Source of the DNA: Thermaurantiacus tibetensis
Lineage (GTDB): Bacteria; Pseudomonadota; Alphaproteobacteria; Sphingomonadales; Sphingomonadaceae
Length of the DNA: 64,000 nt
Direction: 5' to 3'
Assembly: GCF_015354055.1 (NCBI RefSeq)
Contig: NZ_JACHTM010000004.1
Coordinates: 248,001-312,000, forward strand
Position numbers and translations under genes: made by a program. The notes beneath the pieces were generated by a model. That model was not told the DNA's origin, did not search any database, and was given only the letters and a program-made list of their open reading frames with translations. Positions 34,472 to 42,782 of the stretch are shown here, in pieces; the stretch's first letter is position 1, and the number at the start of each line of letters is the position of its first letter.

Positions 34472-35266
34472 ATGGGCGCGCTCGACGGCAAGGTCGCCAT
34501 CGTCATGGGGGCAGCGGGCGCCGGCAACATGGGGCAGGTCATCGCCCGCCGGCTCGCCGCCGACGGCGCGAAGGTCGTGGTCGCCGGCCGCCACGAGGCG
34601 CCGCTCGCGGCGCTTGCCGCCGAGATCGGCGGCGCCCACGCCGTCGCCGACGTGACCCGCCGGGCTGACCTGGCCGCCATGGTCGAGACCGCGATCGCCC
34701 GCTTCGGCCGGCTCGACATCGCCGTCAACGCCGCCGGCGCCGGCGTCATGAAGCCCTTCCTCGAGACCACCGAGGAGGAGATCGACTCCATGTGCGCCCT
34801 CCAGTTCAAGGGGGCCTTCCTCTTCCTCCAGGAAGTGCTGAAGCGCATGAACGACGGCGGCGCGATCATCCTCGTCTCCTCCGCCACCGCCACCATCATG
34901 CTCGAGAACTACGCCGCCTACATGGGCACCAAGGCCGGCGCCGACCATGTCGCCCGCTGTGCCGCCAACGAGTTCGGCCACCGCGGCATCCGCATCAACT
35001 CGGTCTCGCCCGGCTTCACCCTCACGCCCATGACCGCCGCGGCCGCCGCCACCCCCGGCCTCATCGACGCCTTCGTCAAGGAATATCCGCTCGGCAGGGT
35101 GGGCACCAGCGAGGACGTCGCCGCCGCCATCGCCTTCCTCGCCCGCGACGACTGCTTCATGACCGGGCAGAACCTGCAGGTGAACGGCGGGCTCACCCTG
35201 CGCCGCAACCCCACCCAGGCCGAGATCGGCGCGGCCGTCGCTGCCGCCATGGCCAAGGCCGGCTGA
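34472..35266 (+). CDS. Short-chain dehydrogenase/reductase
   Basis: A 264-residue classical SDR. The cofactor site is GAAGAGNMGQVIARRLA (residues 12-28), a glycine-rich loop with an inserted NM. Also NAAGAG near 88, catalytic Ser in LVSSATAT, YMGTK for the Tyr-x3-Lys pair, then INSVSPGFTLTPM and a C-terminal TGQNLQVNGG. It oxidises or reduces an alcohol/ketone. ATG 34472 follows GGGAGGAG. The stop is only 7 nt before the P450 gene, and a DapB-like oxidoreductase and TonB receptor follow, which points to a small catabolic operon for a lipophilic compound. Confidence 0.9.
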   Translation: MGALDGKVAIVMGAAGAGNMGQVIARRLAADGAKVVVAGRHEAPLAALAAEIGGAHAVADVTRRADLAAMVETAIARFGRLDIAVNAAGAGVMKPFLETTEEEIDSMCALQFKGAFLFLQEVLKRMNDGGAIILVSSATATIMLENYAAYMGTKAGADHVARCAANEFGHRGIRINSVSPGFTLTPMTAAAAATPGLIDAFVKEYPLGRVGTSEDVAAAIAFLARDDCFMTGQNLQVNGGLTLRRNPTQAEIGAAVAAAMAKAG

Positions 35267-35273
35267 GGGCGAG

Positions 35274-36545
35274 GTGGCAGGCGCCGCGCCGCAGGGCCTG
35301 CCCCCGGGCGGCCTCGTCGACCCGGAGGTCATCGCCTGCCCCTACCCGCTCTACGCCCGCCTCCACGCCGAGGCCCCGGTCTGGCAGGACCCGGCCACCG
35401 GCTTCTTCGTCATCACCCGCTATGCCGACATGCAGGCGGTGATCCGCGACACCGAGAGCTTCTCGAACGACCTCCTCTTCCTCGAGCGCCGGCCGCGCAC
35501 CGCCCCGGCCGAGGCCGAGCGGATCCTCCGCGAGGAAGGCTATGCCCGCCCGCAGGTGCTCCAGCGGAACGACCCGCCGCGCCACGCCCGCTACCGCCGC
35601 CTCGTCGACCGCGCCTTCACCGCAAGCCGGGTCCGGGCGATGCAGCCCTACATCGCCGGCATCGTCGACGAGCTGGTTGCGCCCATCGCCGCGGCCGCGG
35701 CACGCGGCGAGCCGGTCGAGTTCATGTCCGCCTTCGCGATCCCGCTCCCCTCGATCGTGATCGCCGACCAGATCGGGGTGCCCCGCGCCGACGTCGCCAG
35801 CGTCAGGCGCTGGACCGACGCGCTTCTCGACCCGGTCGGCCTCATGATCTCGCCCGAGCGCGAGGTGGAATGCGCGCGCGAGACGGTCGAGTTCCAGCGC
35901 TACTTCGCCGCCCGCATCGCCGAGCGGCGGGCGCACCCCAGGGACGACATGCTCTCCGCCCTCGTCGCCGAGATGGAGGGCGAGGAGCCGCTCTCCACCG
36001 AGGAAGTGCTGAACCTCCTCGAGCAGCTGCTGACGGGCGGCAACGAGACCACCACCAACGCGCTCGGCTCGGCCCTTCTCCTCCTCCTCCGCCACCCCGA
36101 GGAGGAAGCGAAGCTCCGCGCCGACCCCTCGCTCGTGGCCAACTTCGTGGAAGAGGCGCTGCGCATGGAAACGCCCGTCCAGGGCCTGTTCCGCGAGGCC
36201 CGCCGCGACGTCACGCTCGGCGGCGTCACCATCCCCAAGGGCGCGGTCGTCATGCTCCGCCACGGCGCCGTCAACCGCGACCCGGAGAAGTTCGAAGAGC
36301 CGGACCGCTTCGACGTCTGCCGGGCCAATGCCGGCGCCCAGCTCGCCTTCGGCGCCGGGGTTCACTTCTGCCCGGGCGCCATGCTCGCCCGCGCCGAGAT
36401 GGCGACGGCCTTCCGCACCCTCCTCGACCGCTTCGCCGGCTTCGAACTCGCCGAGCCGGACTTCGTGCCGCGCTACCGGCCGAGCTTCTTCCTGCGCGGG
36501 CTCGAGCGGCTGCCGGTCCGCTTCCGCCTCGCCGGCACGGCCTGA
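35274..36545 (+). CDS. Cytochrome P450
   Basis: A 423-residue soluble bacterial P450. I-helix LLTGGNETTTNAL with the acid/Thr pair for O2 activation, ExxR in EEALRMET, and the heme loop FGAGVHFCPGAMLARAE with Cys366 as the iron ligand. It probably hydroxylates a small hydrophobic substrate using external ferredoxin electrons; no ferredoxin or reductase gene is adjacent. GTG 35274 lies 7 nt after the SDR stop with GAGGGCGAG upstream. The DapB-like gene follows 4 nt later, so the three are probably cotranscribed. CYP family cannot be assigned by eye. Confidence 0.95.
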   Translation: MAGAAPQGLPPGGLVDPEVIACPYPLYARLHAEAPVWQDPATGFFVITRYADMQAVIRDTESFSNDLLFLERRPRTAPAEAERILREEGYARPQVLQRNDPPRHARYRRLVDRAFTASRVRAMQPYIAGIVDELVAPIAAAAARGEPVEFMSAFAIPLPSIVIADQIGVPRADVASVRRWTDALLDPVGLMISPEREVECARETVEFQRYFAARIAERRAHPRDDMLSALVAEMEGEEPLSTEEVLNLLEQLLTGGNETTTNALGSALLLLLRHPEEEAKLRADPSLVANFVEEALRMETPVQGLFREARRDVTLGGVTIPKGAVVMLRHGAVNRDPEKFEEPDRFDVCRANAGAQLAFGAGVHFCPGAMLARAEMATAFRTLLDRFAGFELAEPDFVPRYRPSFFLRGLERLPVRFRLAGTA

Positions 36546-36549
36546 CGGC

Positions 36550-37599
36550 ATGGCATCTCCCTTGCGCGTCGCCGTCTGGGGTGCCGGCAACGTCGGCACG
36601 CGCGCCATCCGCATGATCGCCGCGCGCCCCGACATGACGCTGGTTGCCCTCCACGTGCGGCCGGGCCCCAAGACCGGCGCCGACGCCGGCACGCTCGCCG
36701 GCATCGGCCCCCTTGGCGTCGCCGCCACCAGCGACCGCGAGGCGCTGCTCGCCGCCCGGCCAGAGGTGCTGCTCCACGCGCCGCTCCCCGCCCAGATGAC
36801 CGGCGGCAGCCGCGCGGCCGACGACGCGGCGCTCGCCTGGCTCCTCGCCTCGGGCGTCAGCGTGGTGACGACGGTGGGCTACGTCTGGCCGGCCGCCTAC
36901 GGCGCCGAGGTGGCCGCCCGGCTCCAGGCCGCCGGCGAGGCGGGCGGCGCCGCGCTCCACGGCACCGGCCTCAACCCCGGCTTCCAGGGCGACGTGCTGG
37001 CGCTCGCGCTCGCACGCCTCTCGAGCGGCGTCACCGCCGTCACCGTCCGCGAGGCCACCGTCTTCGACCGCTACCCGAGCGCCGAGGTCGTCCTCGGCCT
37101 CATGGGCATGGGGCTTGCCCCCGACGCCTTCGCCGCGCGCACCGCCCGCTACCGCGCCTGGCTCACCAGCCTCTTCACCGAAAGCCTCATGCTGCTCGGC
37201 GCCGGCCTCGGCCATGCCGTCGGCCCGGTGACCGATTCGGTCGAAACCGCGCTCGCCGAGGCGCCGCTCGCGATCGCCGCGGGCACGGTCGCCGCCGGCA
37301 CGGTCGCCGCCCAGCGCTGGCGCTGGACGGCCGCGGCCGGCCCCGTCGCCCTCGTCCACGAGACGCTCTGGCGCGCCCACCCCGCGGTCGCGCCCCACTG
37401 GGGGGAAGGCGGGAACGCCGTCGAGATCGCGGGCACGCCCGCCATCCGCCTGCCGCTCGCCCCCGGCTGGTCGGGCGACGGCCTCGCGGCCACCGCCGCC
37501 CATGCCGTCAACGCCCTGCCCCACGTCGCGGCCGGCCGGCCCGGAATCCTGACGGCGCTCGACCTGCCGCTTGCGCTCGCCCCCCGCGCCGCCGGGTGA
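36550..37599 (+). CDS. Dihydrodipicolinate-reductase-like oxidoreductase
   Basis: A 349-residue protein. The NAD(P)-binding start LRVAVWGAGNVGTRAIRMI (residues 5-23) and the layout with a central HGTGLNPGFQGDVLAL match DapB-like proteins annotated as NAD(P)H-dependent amine dehydrogenases (2,4-diaminopentanoate dehydrogenase group). True DapB is about 250-270 residues and its lysine-pathway motifs are absent, so a catabolic role beside the P450 and SDR is more likely. ATG 36550 is 4 nt after the P450 stop. The natural substrate is unknown. Confidence 0.7.
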   Translation: MASPLRVAVWGAGNVGTRAIRMIAARPDMTLVALHVRPGPKTGADAGTLAGIGPLGVAATSDREALLAARPEVLLHAPLPAQMTGGSRAADDAALAWLLASGVSVVTTVGYVWPAAYGAEVAARLQAAGEAGGAALHGTGLNPGFQGDVLALALARLSSGVTAVTVREATVFDRYPSAEVVLGLMGMGLAPDAFAARTARYRAWLTSLFTESLMLLGAGLGHAVGPVTDSVETALAEAPLAIAAGTVAAGTVAAQRWRWTAAAGPVALVHETLWRAHPAVAPHWGEGGNAVEIAGTPAIRLPLAPGWSGDGLAATAAHAVNALPHVAAGRPGILTALDLPLALAPRAAG

Positions 37600-37736
37600 G
37601 GTGCGCACCCGTCGCGCCTTGCAGCTAGGAAATCTCGGGGGTGGACCCGGCGGGCCGTTCCGGGGGAGCATGAAGGCTGAGGGAAGCCGGCAGGAGCGCG
37701 AGGGACGCGCGCCGGCGGAGGCACGGGGAGACGGAA

Positions 37737-40097
37737 ATGGGCACGAGCGTGCGCCGGCGTGGCCGGCCCTTCGCGATTCTTTTCGCAGCCGCAGGTGCCT
37801 GGGCCTCAGGCCTTGCGCCTGCCGCTGCGCAGACGGCGGATGCAGGCCCGGCCGCCGGCGTTGAAGACATCATCGTCACCGGCCGCTTGCGGACCGAGCG
37901 CCTCCAGGACACGCCGCTCGCCATCACCGCCTTCAGCCAGGCCCGCCTCGAGCAGACGGTCATCGAGAACGTGACCGAGCTCCAGCGCTTCACCCCCAAC
38001 GTCCAGTTCTCCGACGTCCAGTTCTCCGGCAACACGCTGGCAAGCTCGATTCGCGGGGTCAGCTTCTCCGATCTCGAGAAGACCTTCGAGAACGCGATCG
38101 GCGTCTCGATCGACGGCGTGTTCCTCGGCTCGAACGCGGGGGCCGCCGTCGAGATGTTCGACATCCAGAGCGTCGAGATCCTGCGCGGGCCGCAGGGCAC
38201 GCTCCAGGGGCGCAACACCATCGGCGGCGCCATCAACATCCGCCGCACGCTGCCCACCGACGACGCGCGGGTCGATGCGCTGCTCCGCGTGCGCCGCTAC
38301 GACAACGTCGAGGGCGCACTCATCGTCAACACCGGCCGCTTCGCCGACCTCTTCGCCTTCAAGGGCTTCCTCAACTACCGCAGCGGCAAGGCCCACACCT
38401 TCAACGTCACGCGCAACCAGCGCGAGGACGGCATCGACTTCCTCATGGGCGGCGGCACGCTCCTCGTCGATCCCGGCGGCGACTGGAGCGGTTTCGTCAC
38501 CATCGAGGCGATGCGCGACCGGAGCCAGTTCCAGAGCCCGCTCAACATGACCAAGCCCAACCTGAGCGAGGCGCGGCGGGAGCAGATCCGCAGGACCTTC
38601 CCCCCCAGCGTCTGGTTCGGGGTGGCGCTCGGCTCGGGCGGCACGCTCTGCGACGCCGTCCTCACCCAGTTCGCCTCGGACGCCGCGTGCGACACCGCTT
38701 CGCTCATCCCGGCGCGCGAGGCGGGCTTCGGCATCACCTTCAGCCCCATCCCGTTCAAGAACTTCATGGACCTCTTCGCCGTCACCAGCAACATCAACGG
38801 GCAGATCGGCAAGATCAGCGTCAAGTCCATCACCGGTTACAGAAAGTCCAACGAGCTCCTCATCGAGGAAAACACCGGTGCGCCCCCCATACCCGTGGTC
38901 AACGCGCCCCTGTTCTTGGCGGCGCGCGATACCGACTACATGCAGCTCAGCCAGGAGCTCAACTTCAATTTCGACCTGACTGACCGCATCGACATGGTCG
39001 CAGGCCTCTACTACCTCCACACCGACTACACGCTGGTGCCCGCAACCTTCAACGGAGTCCGCGCCCAGGCCTTCCTGCTCGGCAACCCCATCCAGTCCTT
39101 CACCGCCGGCCAGACGCTCAACGCCTACGCCATCTTCGGCGAGGCCATCTGGTCGGTGACCGAGCGGGTCCGGCTCACCGGCGGCTTCCGCTACTCCTAC
39201 GAGGAGAAGGATTTCGAGATCGTCTCGGTCACTCCGACGGCCTTCGCCGTCCGCCGCTCGGAAAGCTGGGGCAAGCCCACCGGCCGCTTCATCGTCGACG
39301 TGAAGCTCACCCCCGACATCATGGGCTATGCCGGCTGGTCGCGCGGCTTCCGCGCCGGCGGCTTCAACGGCCGGGCGGCCTCGCAGGTGGCCGCCGAGCG
39401 CGCCTACGACCCCGAGACGGTGGACAGCGTCGAGGCGGGGTTCCGCATGTCCTTCCTCGACGACCGGCTGCGGGTGAACCCCACCGGCTTCTACACGAGC
39501 TACCGCAACGTCCAGCAGGACATCATCGTCGCCGCCCCCGGCGGCCAGGGCACCAACACCTTCGTCGAGAACGCGGCGGGCGCGCGCATCTACGGGTTCG
39601 AGCTCGAGGCCAACGCCCGACCCACCCCGCGCCTCAACCTCTACGCCGCGCTCGGCCTCCTCAACGCCAAATACACGAAGTTCCTGATCGAGGACCCCGC
39701 CAACCCCGGCAGCTTCATCGACGTGAAGGACCAGCGGCAGTGGCGCCGCGCGCCCGACGTCACCGTCTCGATCGGCGGCGACTGGACCATTCCGGCCGGC
39801 CGCGGCGAGCTCATCCTCGGCGGCAACCTGAGCTACATCGACGAGCTCGCGACCGCGCCGGTCAAGGACCCGTTCGGGCGCGAGATCGTCGATGCCCAGA
39901 CCCGGCTCGAGCTCAACCTCGCCTACCAGCAGGAAGACGTGGGGCCGTTCCGGCGCCTGCGCGTCTCCGCCTTCGGCAAGGACATCGCCCACAACGCCAA
40001 CGCGCGGCTCAACACCACGATCAACGCCGGCATCTTCTTCTTCGGGGTGACGGTGCCGTCGCGGATCTGGGGGCTCGAGGCGCAGCTCGGCTTCTGA
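37737..40097 (+). CDS. TonB-dependent outer-membrane receptor
   Basis: A 786-residue receptor with signal peptide (about residues 1-32, ending AAAQ), TonB-box-like VEDIIVTG at about 41-48, and a plug domain containing RLEQTVIENVTELQRFTPNV and SVEILRGPQGTLQGRNTIGGAINI. A 22-strand barrel follows, ending in a terminal aromatic (LEAQLGF). ATG 37737 has GGGGAGA upstream. It resembles sphingomonad-type receptors for siderophores or hydrophobic nutrients. Its position 137 bp after the SDR-P450-DapB-like genes suggests it may import the compound they degrade, but an iron role is not excluded. Confidence 0.93.
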   Translation: MGTSVRRRGRPFAILFAAAGAWASGLAPAAAQTADAGPAAGVEDIIVTGRLRTERLQDTPLAITAFSQARLEQTVIENVTELQRFTPNVQFSDVQFSGNTLASSIRGVSFSDLEKTFENAIGVSIDGVFLGSNAGAAVEMFDIQSVEILRGPQGTLQGRNTIGGAINIRRTLPTDDARVDALLRVRRYDNVEGALIVNTGRFADLFAFKGFLNYRSGKAHTFNVTRNQREDGIDFLMGGGTLLVDPGGDWSGFVTIEAMRDRSQFQSPLNMTKPNLSEARREQIRRTFPPSVWFGVALGSGGTLCDAVLTQFASDAACDTASLIPAREAGFGITFSPIPFKNFMDLFAVTSNINGQIGKISVKSITGYRKSNELLIEENTGAPPIPVVNAPLFLAARDTDYMQLSQELNFNFDLTDRIDMVAGLYYLHTDYTLVPATFNGVRAQAFLLGNPIQSFTAGQTLNAYAIFGEAIWSVTERVRLTGGFRYSYEEKDFEIVSVTPTAFAVRRSESWGKPTGRFIVDVKLTPDIMGYAGWSRGFRAGGFNGRAASQVAAERAYDPETVDSVEAGFRMSFLDDRLRVNPTGFYTSYRNVQQDIIVAAPGGQGTNTFVENAAGARIYGFELEANARPTPRLNLYAALGLLNAKYTKFLIEDPANPGSFIDVKDQRQWRRAPDVTVSIGGDWTIPAGRGELILGGNLSYIDELATAPVKDPFGREIVDAQTRLELNLAYQQEDVGPFRRLRVSAFGKDIAHNANARLNTTINAGIFFFGVTVPSRIWGLEAQLGF

Positions 40098-40133
40098 CCG
40101 GGGCGGCGCGGGAACATGGACGCGGGAAGGGGA

Positions 40134-40209
<76 letters not shown>

Positions 40210-40435
40210 ATCCCGGTCCCGCCCTGGGGGTGCGGGAGCGCGCTCGCCTAGTCCAAAGCCAGCGCCGCCGCAAGGGCCTCCTGCCGCCGTGCGCCCTCGC
40301 CTCCACGCAAGGCTTGCAGCGCCTCGCGGGCCGGGGACTTCAGCCCCCCCCCCGCCGCCCGCGCACCGCCCCCGCGTCGGGCCGGTCTCGCCGCACCGGC
40401 GCGGGCGCGTCCACGCCCTTCGGCCCTCCGGAGGC

Positions 40436-40762
40436 TCAGCGCTCCTCGTCCTGGTCCTCGACCGTCACGTCGCCGAGGCCGTCGTCGTCGCCGATGTCGA
40501 TCTCGTCGTCGGCCGAGGCCTCGCCCTCCTCCGCCACCGTCTCGAGATCGAGCTCCTCGGCGGCCGCCGCCTCGCCAGGCTGGGCCTCGGCGTCGGTCTT
40601 GGCCACCTCGAAGGGCAGCGCCTGCTTCGACTTCAGGATCGGCTCGGGCACCCACTGGTAGCCGCACTCGACGCACACCACCGGGTCGCTGCGGCCAAGG
40701 TCGTAGAAGCGGGTGCTGCACTTGGGGCAGGTGCGCTTGGTGCCCCACTCGGGCTTGATCAC
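40436..40762 (-). CDS. TIGR02300 family (FYDLN) zinc-ribbon-like protein
   Basis: A 108-residue protein. It starts IKPEWGTKRTCPKCSTRFYDLGRSDPVVC, with two CxxC pairs (CPKC and CVEC) and the family-naming FYDL stretch, then a long acidic tail (EELDLETVAEEGE, DDEIDIGDDDGL). Function is unknown; the family is common in alphaproteobacteria, typically beside aroA as here. GTG 40762 is chosen because AGGAG is 5-6 nt upstream; the long frame to 41917 is a shadow of aroA. It is divergent from aroA across 97 bp. The 226 bp between it and the tRNA hold no gene that I can support. Confidence 0.9.
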   Translation of the reverse strand: MIKPEWGTKRTCPKCSTRFYDLGRSDPVVCVECGYQWVPEPILKSKQALPFEVAKTDAEAQPGEAAAAEELDLETVAEEGEASADDEIDIGDDDGLGDVTVEDQDEER

Positions 40763-40859
40763 GCGGAACTCCTGGCAAGCGCCCGGGCCTCGTCCCCGGC
40801 CGGCGCGCGACGACAGCGCCTTGCCACAGCGGGGGGGGCGGTGCAAGGGCCGCCGCGCC

Positions 40860-42212
40860 ATGGCCCCTGACGCGCCCGCCCCCTTCGCCCTCGTCGCCCG
40901 GGGCCCGCTCGCAGGCAGCGTCGAGGTGCCGGGCGACAAGTCCATCTCCCACCGCGCGCTCATGCTGGGCGCACTCGCGGTCGGCAGGACGGCCATCGAC
41001 GGGCTCCTCGAAGGCGAGGACGTGCTCGCCACCGCCGCGGCGCTCCGCGCCATGGGCGCCACCGTGGCGCGCCGAGGCCCGGGCACCTGGGAGGTGGAGG
41101 GCGTCGGCGTCGGCGGGCTCCTCCAGCCCGAGACCGCGCTCGACATGGGCAACAGCGGCACCTCCACCCGCCTCCTCATGGGCCTCGCCGCCTCCCACGA
41201 CCTGCTTGCCACCTTCGTCGGCGATGCCTCGCTCTCGCGCCGGCCGATGGGCCGGGTGGCCGAGCCGCTCGAGCGCATGGGCGCGGAGATCCGCATGGCC
41301 CCCGGCGGCCGGCTGCCGCTCACGGTGCGCGGCCTCGCCCCCGCGCTGCCCCTCACCTGGCAGCTCCCCGTCCCCTCCGCGCAGGTCAAGACCGCCATCC
41401 TGCTTGCCGGCCTCAACGCCTGCGGCACCACCAGCGTCCTCGAGCCGGTCCCCACGCGCGACCACGGCGAGCGCATGCTCGCGGCCTTCGGCGCCCGCAT
41501 CACGGCCGAGCCGCTGCCCGACGGCGGCCGGGCGATCACCGTCGACGGCCCGGCCGAGCTTCGCCCCCAGGCCCTGCGCGTCCCAGGCGACCCGTCCTCG
41601 GCCGCCTTCCCGCTGGTCGCGGCCCTTCTCGTGCCCGGAAGCCGCGTCACCATCCGCGGAGTCGGGGTCAACCCCACCCGCGACGGCCTCTTCCGCGTGC
41701 TCGAGGCCATGGGGGCGCGCCTCGCCCGCTCCGCGCCGCGCGAGGTGGGCGGCGAGCCGGTCGCGGACCTCGTCGTCGAGGCCGGTCCGCTCCGGGCAAC
41801 CGACGTGCCCCCTGCGCTCGCCCCTGCCATGATCGACGAGTTCCCCATCCTCTTCGTCGCCTGCGCGCTGGCCGAAGGGCGGAGCGAGCTCCGCGGCCTC
41901 GAGGAGCTCCGGGTCAAGGAAAGCGACCGGCTCGCGGTGATGGCCGAAGGCCTGCGCGCCGCCGGCGCCCGGGTGGAGGAGCGCGCCGACGGCCTCGTGA
42001 TCGAGGGGACCGGCGGCGAGCCCCTTCCCGGCGGCGCGCGGATCGACCCCAGGCTCGATCACCGCATCGCCATGAGCTTTGCCGTTCTCTCGCTGGCCTG
42101 CCGGGCGCCGCTCGAGGTGGCCGATTCGCGGCCGATCGCGACGAGCTTTCCCGGCTTCCTGCCGCTCATGGAAGCGCTCGGCGCCGAGGTGGTGCGGCCC
42201 GCCGCGGCCTGA
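40860..42212 (+). CDS. aroA: 3-phosphoshikimate 1-carboxyvinyltransferase (EPSP synthase, class II type)
   Basis: A 450-residue EPSP synthase in aromatic amino acid synthesis. PGDKSISHRALMLGALA near residues 23-39; LDMGNSGTSTRLLMG near 95-109; SLSRRPMGRVAEPLERMGAE; SAQVKTAILLAGLN; PGDPSSAAFPLVAALLVPGS; LEELRVKESDRL with catalytic Asp/Glu residues; and LDHRIAMSFAV. Overall it follows the CP4-like class II pattern of alphaproteobacteria, but where CP4 has GNAATG this has GNSGTS. Gly therefore replaces the Ala linked to glyphosate tolerance. ATG 40860. bfd follows instead of the common cmk-rpsA. Confidence 0.95.
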   Translation: MAPDAPAPFALVARGPLAGSVEVPGDKSISHRALMLGALAVGRTAIDGLLEGEDVLATAAALRAMGATVARRGPGTWEVEGVGVGGLLQPETALDMGNSGTSTRLLMGLAASHDLLATFVGDASLSRRPMGRVAEPLERMGAEIRMAPGGRLPLTVRGLAPALPLTWQLPVPSAQVKTAILLAGLNACGTTSVLEPVPTRDHGERMLAAFGARITAEPLPDGGRAITVDGPAELRPQALRVPGDPSSAAFPLVAALLVPGSRVTIRGVGVNPTRDGLFRVLEAMGARLARSAPREVGGEPVADLVVEAGPLRATDVPPALAPAMIDEFPILFVACALAEGRSELRGLEELRVKESDRLAVMAEGLRAAGARVEERADGLVIEGTGGEPLPGGARIDPRLDHRIAMSFAVLSLACRAPLEVADSRPIATSFPGFLPLMEALGAEVVRPAAA

Positions 42213-42282
42213 GCGGGCGGGCACCGGGGGGCCGGGGCGAGGCCGGGGGGCGAGCGGGCCCGGGCGCGCGAGCGGGGCAGGG

Positions 42283-42302
42283 GCAATGAAAATCACTTGC
42301 AG
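42283..42302. promoter_or_regulatory. Candidate Fur box upstream of bfd
   Basis: The minus-strand reading TGCAAGTGATTTTCATTGCC shows the dyad TGCAA-TGA...TCATTGC expected of a Fur operator and matches the classical 19-bp box at most positions. It lies 55 bp before the bfd ATG and is AT-rich in an otherwise GC-saturated gap. Iron-repressed expression of bfd is the likely meaning. Confidence 0.6.
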
Positions 42303-42356
42303 AAACACGCCGGCTGCTGCAAAGGCGTCGCAACCGCACGCAAGCCCGAGTCGCCG

Positions 42357-42530
42357 ATGTACGTCTGCATCTGCAACGCCCTGCGCCAGAGCCAGATCGA
42401 GGCGCTCGTGCGCGAGGGCCTGCGCTGCGAGAAGCAGATCTACCGCCGTCTCGGCTGCCGCCCGCAGTGCGGCACCTGCCTCCCCGTCGCCCGCGCCCTC
42501 ATCCGCGAGGCCGCGCCCCAGCCCGCCTGA
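42357..42530 (+). CDS. bfd: Bacterioferritin-associated ferredoxin
   Basis: A 57-residue [2Fe-2S] protein. MYVCICNALRQSQIEALV carries the first Cys pair (CxC) and RRLGCRPQCGTCLPVAR the second (CxxC), in the Fer2_BFD arrangement. Bfd reduces the heme of bacterioferritin so that stored iron can be released under iron starvation, which fits the Fur-like box upstream. No bacterioferritin gene is in the window. ATG 42357 lacks a clear ribosome site. The P450 gene 250 bp downstream is probably not its redox partner. Confidence 0.9.
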   Translation: MYVCICNALRQSQIEALVREGLRCEKQIYRRLGCRPQCGTCLPVARALIREAAPQPA

Positions 42531-42640
42531 TCCGCCGGCGCGGCCGGGGCCGGGGCCGGGGCAGGAGGGACAGCGGAGACCGCCGGGCGCCACGCGGGGG
42601 GCCGGCCCCACTCCAGCGCCCGGTCGGACCGGGGGGAGGA

Positions 42641-42691
42641 GGAACGGCAGCGGGGAGAAGGAACCGCAGCGGGGAAAAGGAACCGCAGCGG
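42641..42691. repeat. 19-bp direct repeats upstream of the second P450 gene
   Basis: Two near-identical units (ggaacggcagcggggagaa at 42641 and ggaaccgcagcggggaaaa at 42660) and a partial third (42679-42691). They are in the 252-bp gap between bfd and the P450 gene, which otherwise holds only GC-rich sequence. They might be protein-binding iterons for the P450 promoter or a minisatellite. Confidence 0.6.
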
Positions 42692-42782
42692 CCGCGAGGG
42701 CGGCGGCGCGTTCCAAGGCCATCCCCTCCGCCCGGCCGAGCGCGCGCGACAGGCGAGGGCTGGCCCGCTATGGTCCACCGCC

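Noticed and set aside
36550-37599. DapB of lysine biosynthesis
   Set aside because: It is about 80 residues too long, lacks the DapB catalytic signature and sits in a P450/SDR context.
40214-40435. A short frame ending in EALAAALALD between the tRNA and the TIGR02300 gene
   Set aside because: No plausible start codon or ribosome site, and it runs through a C9 homopolymer; it appears non-coding.
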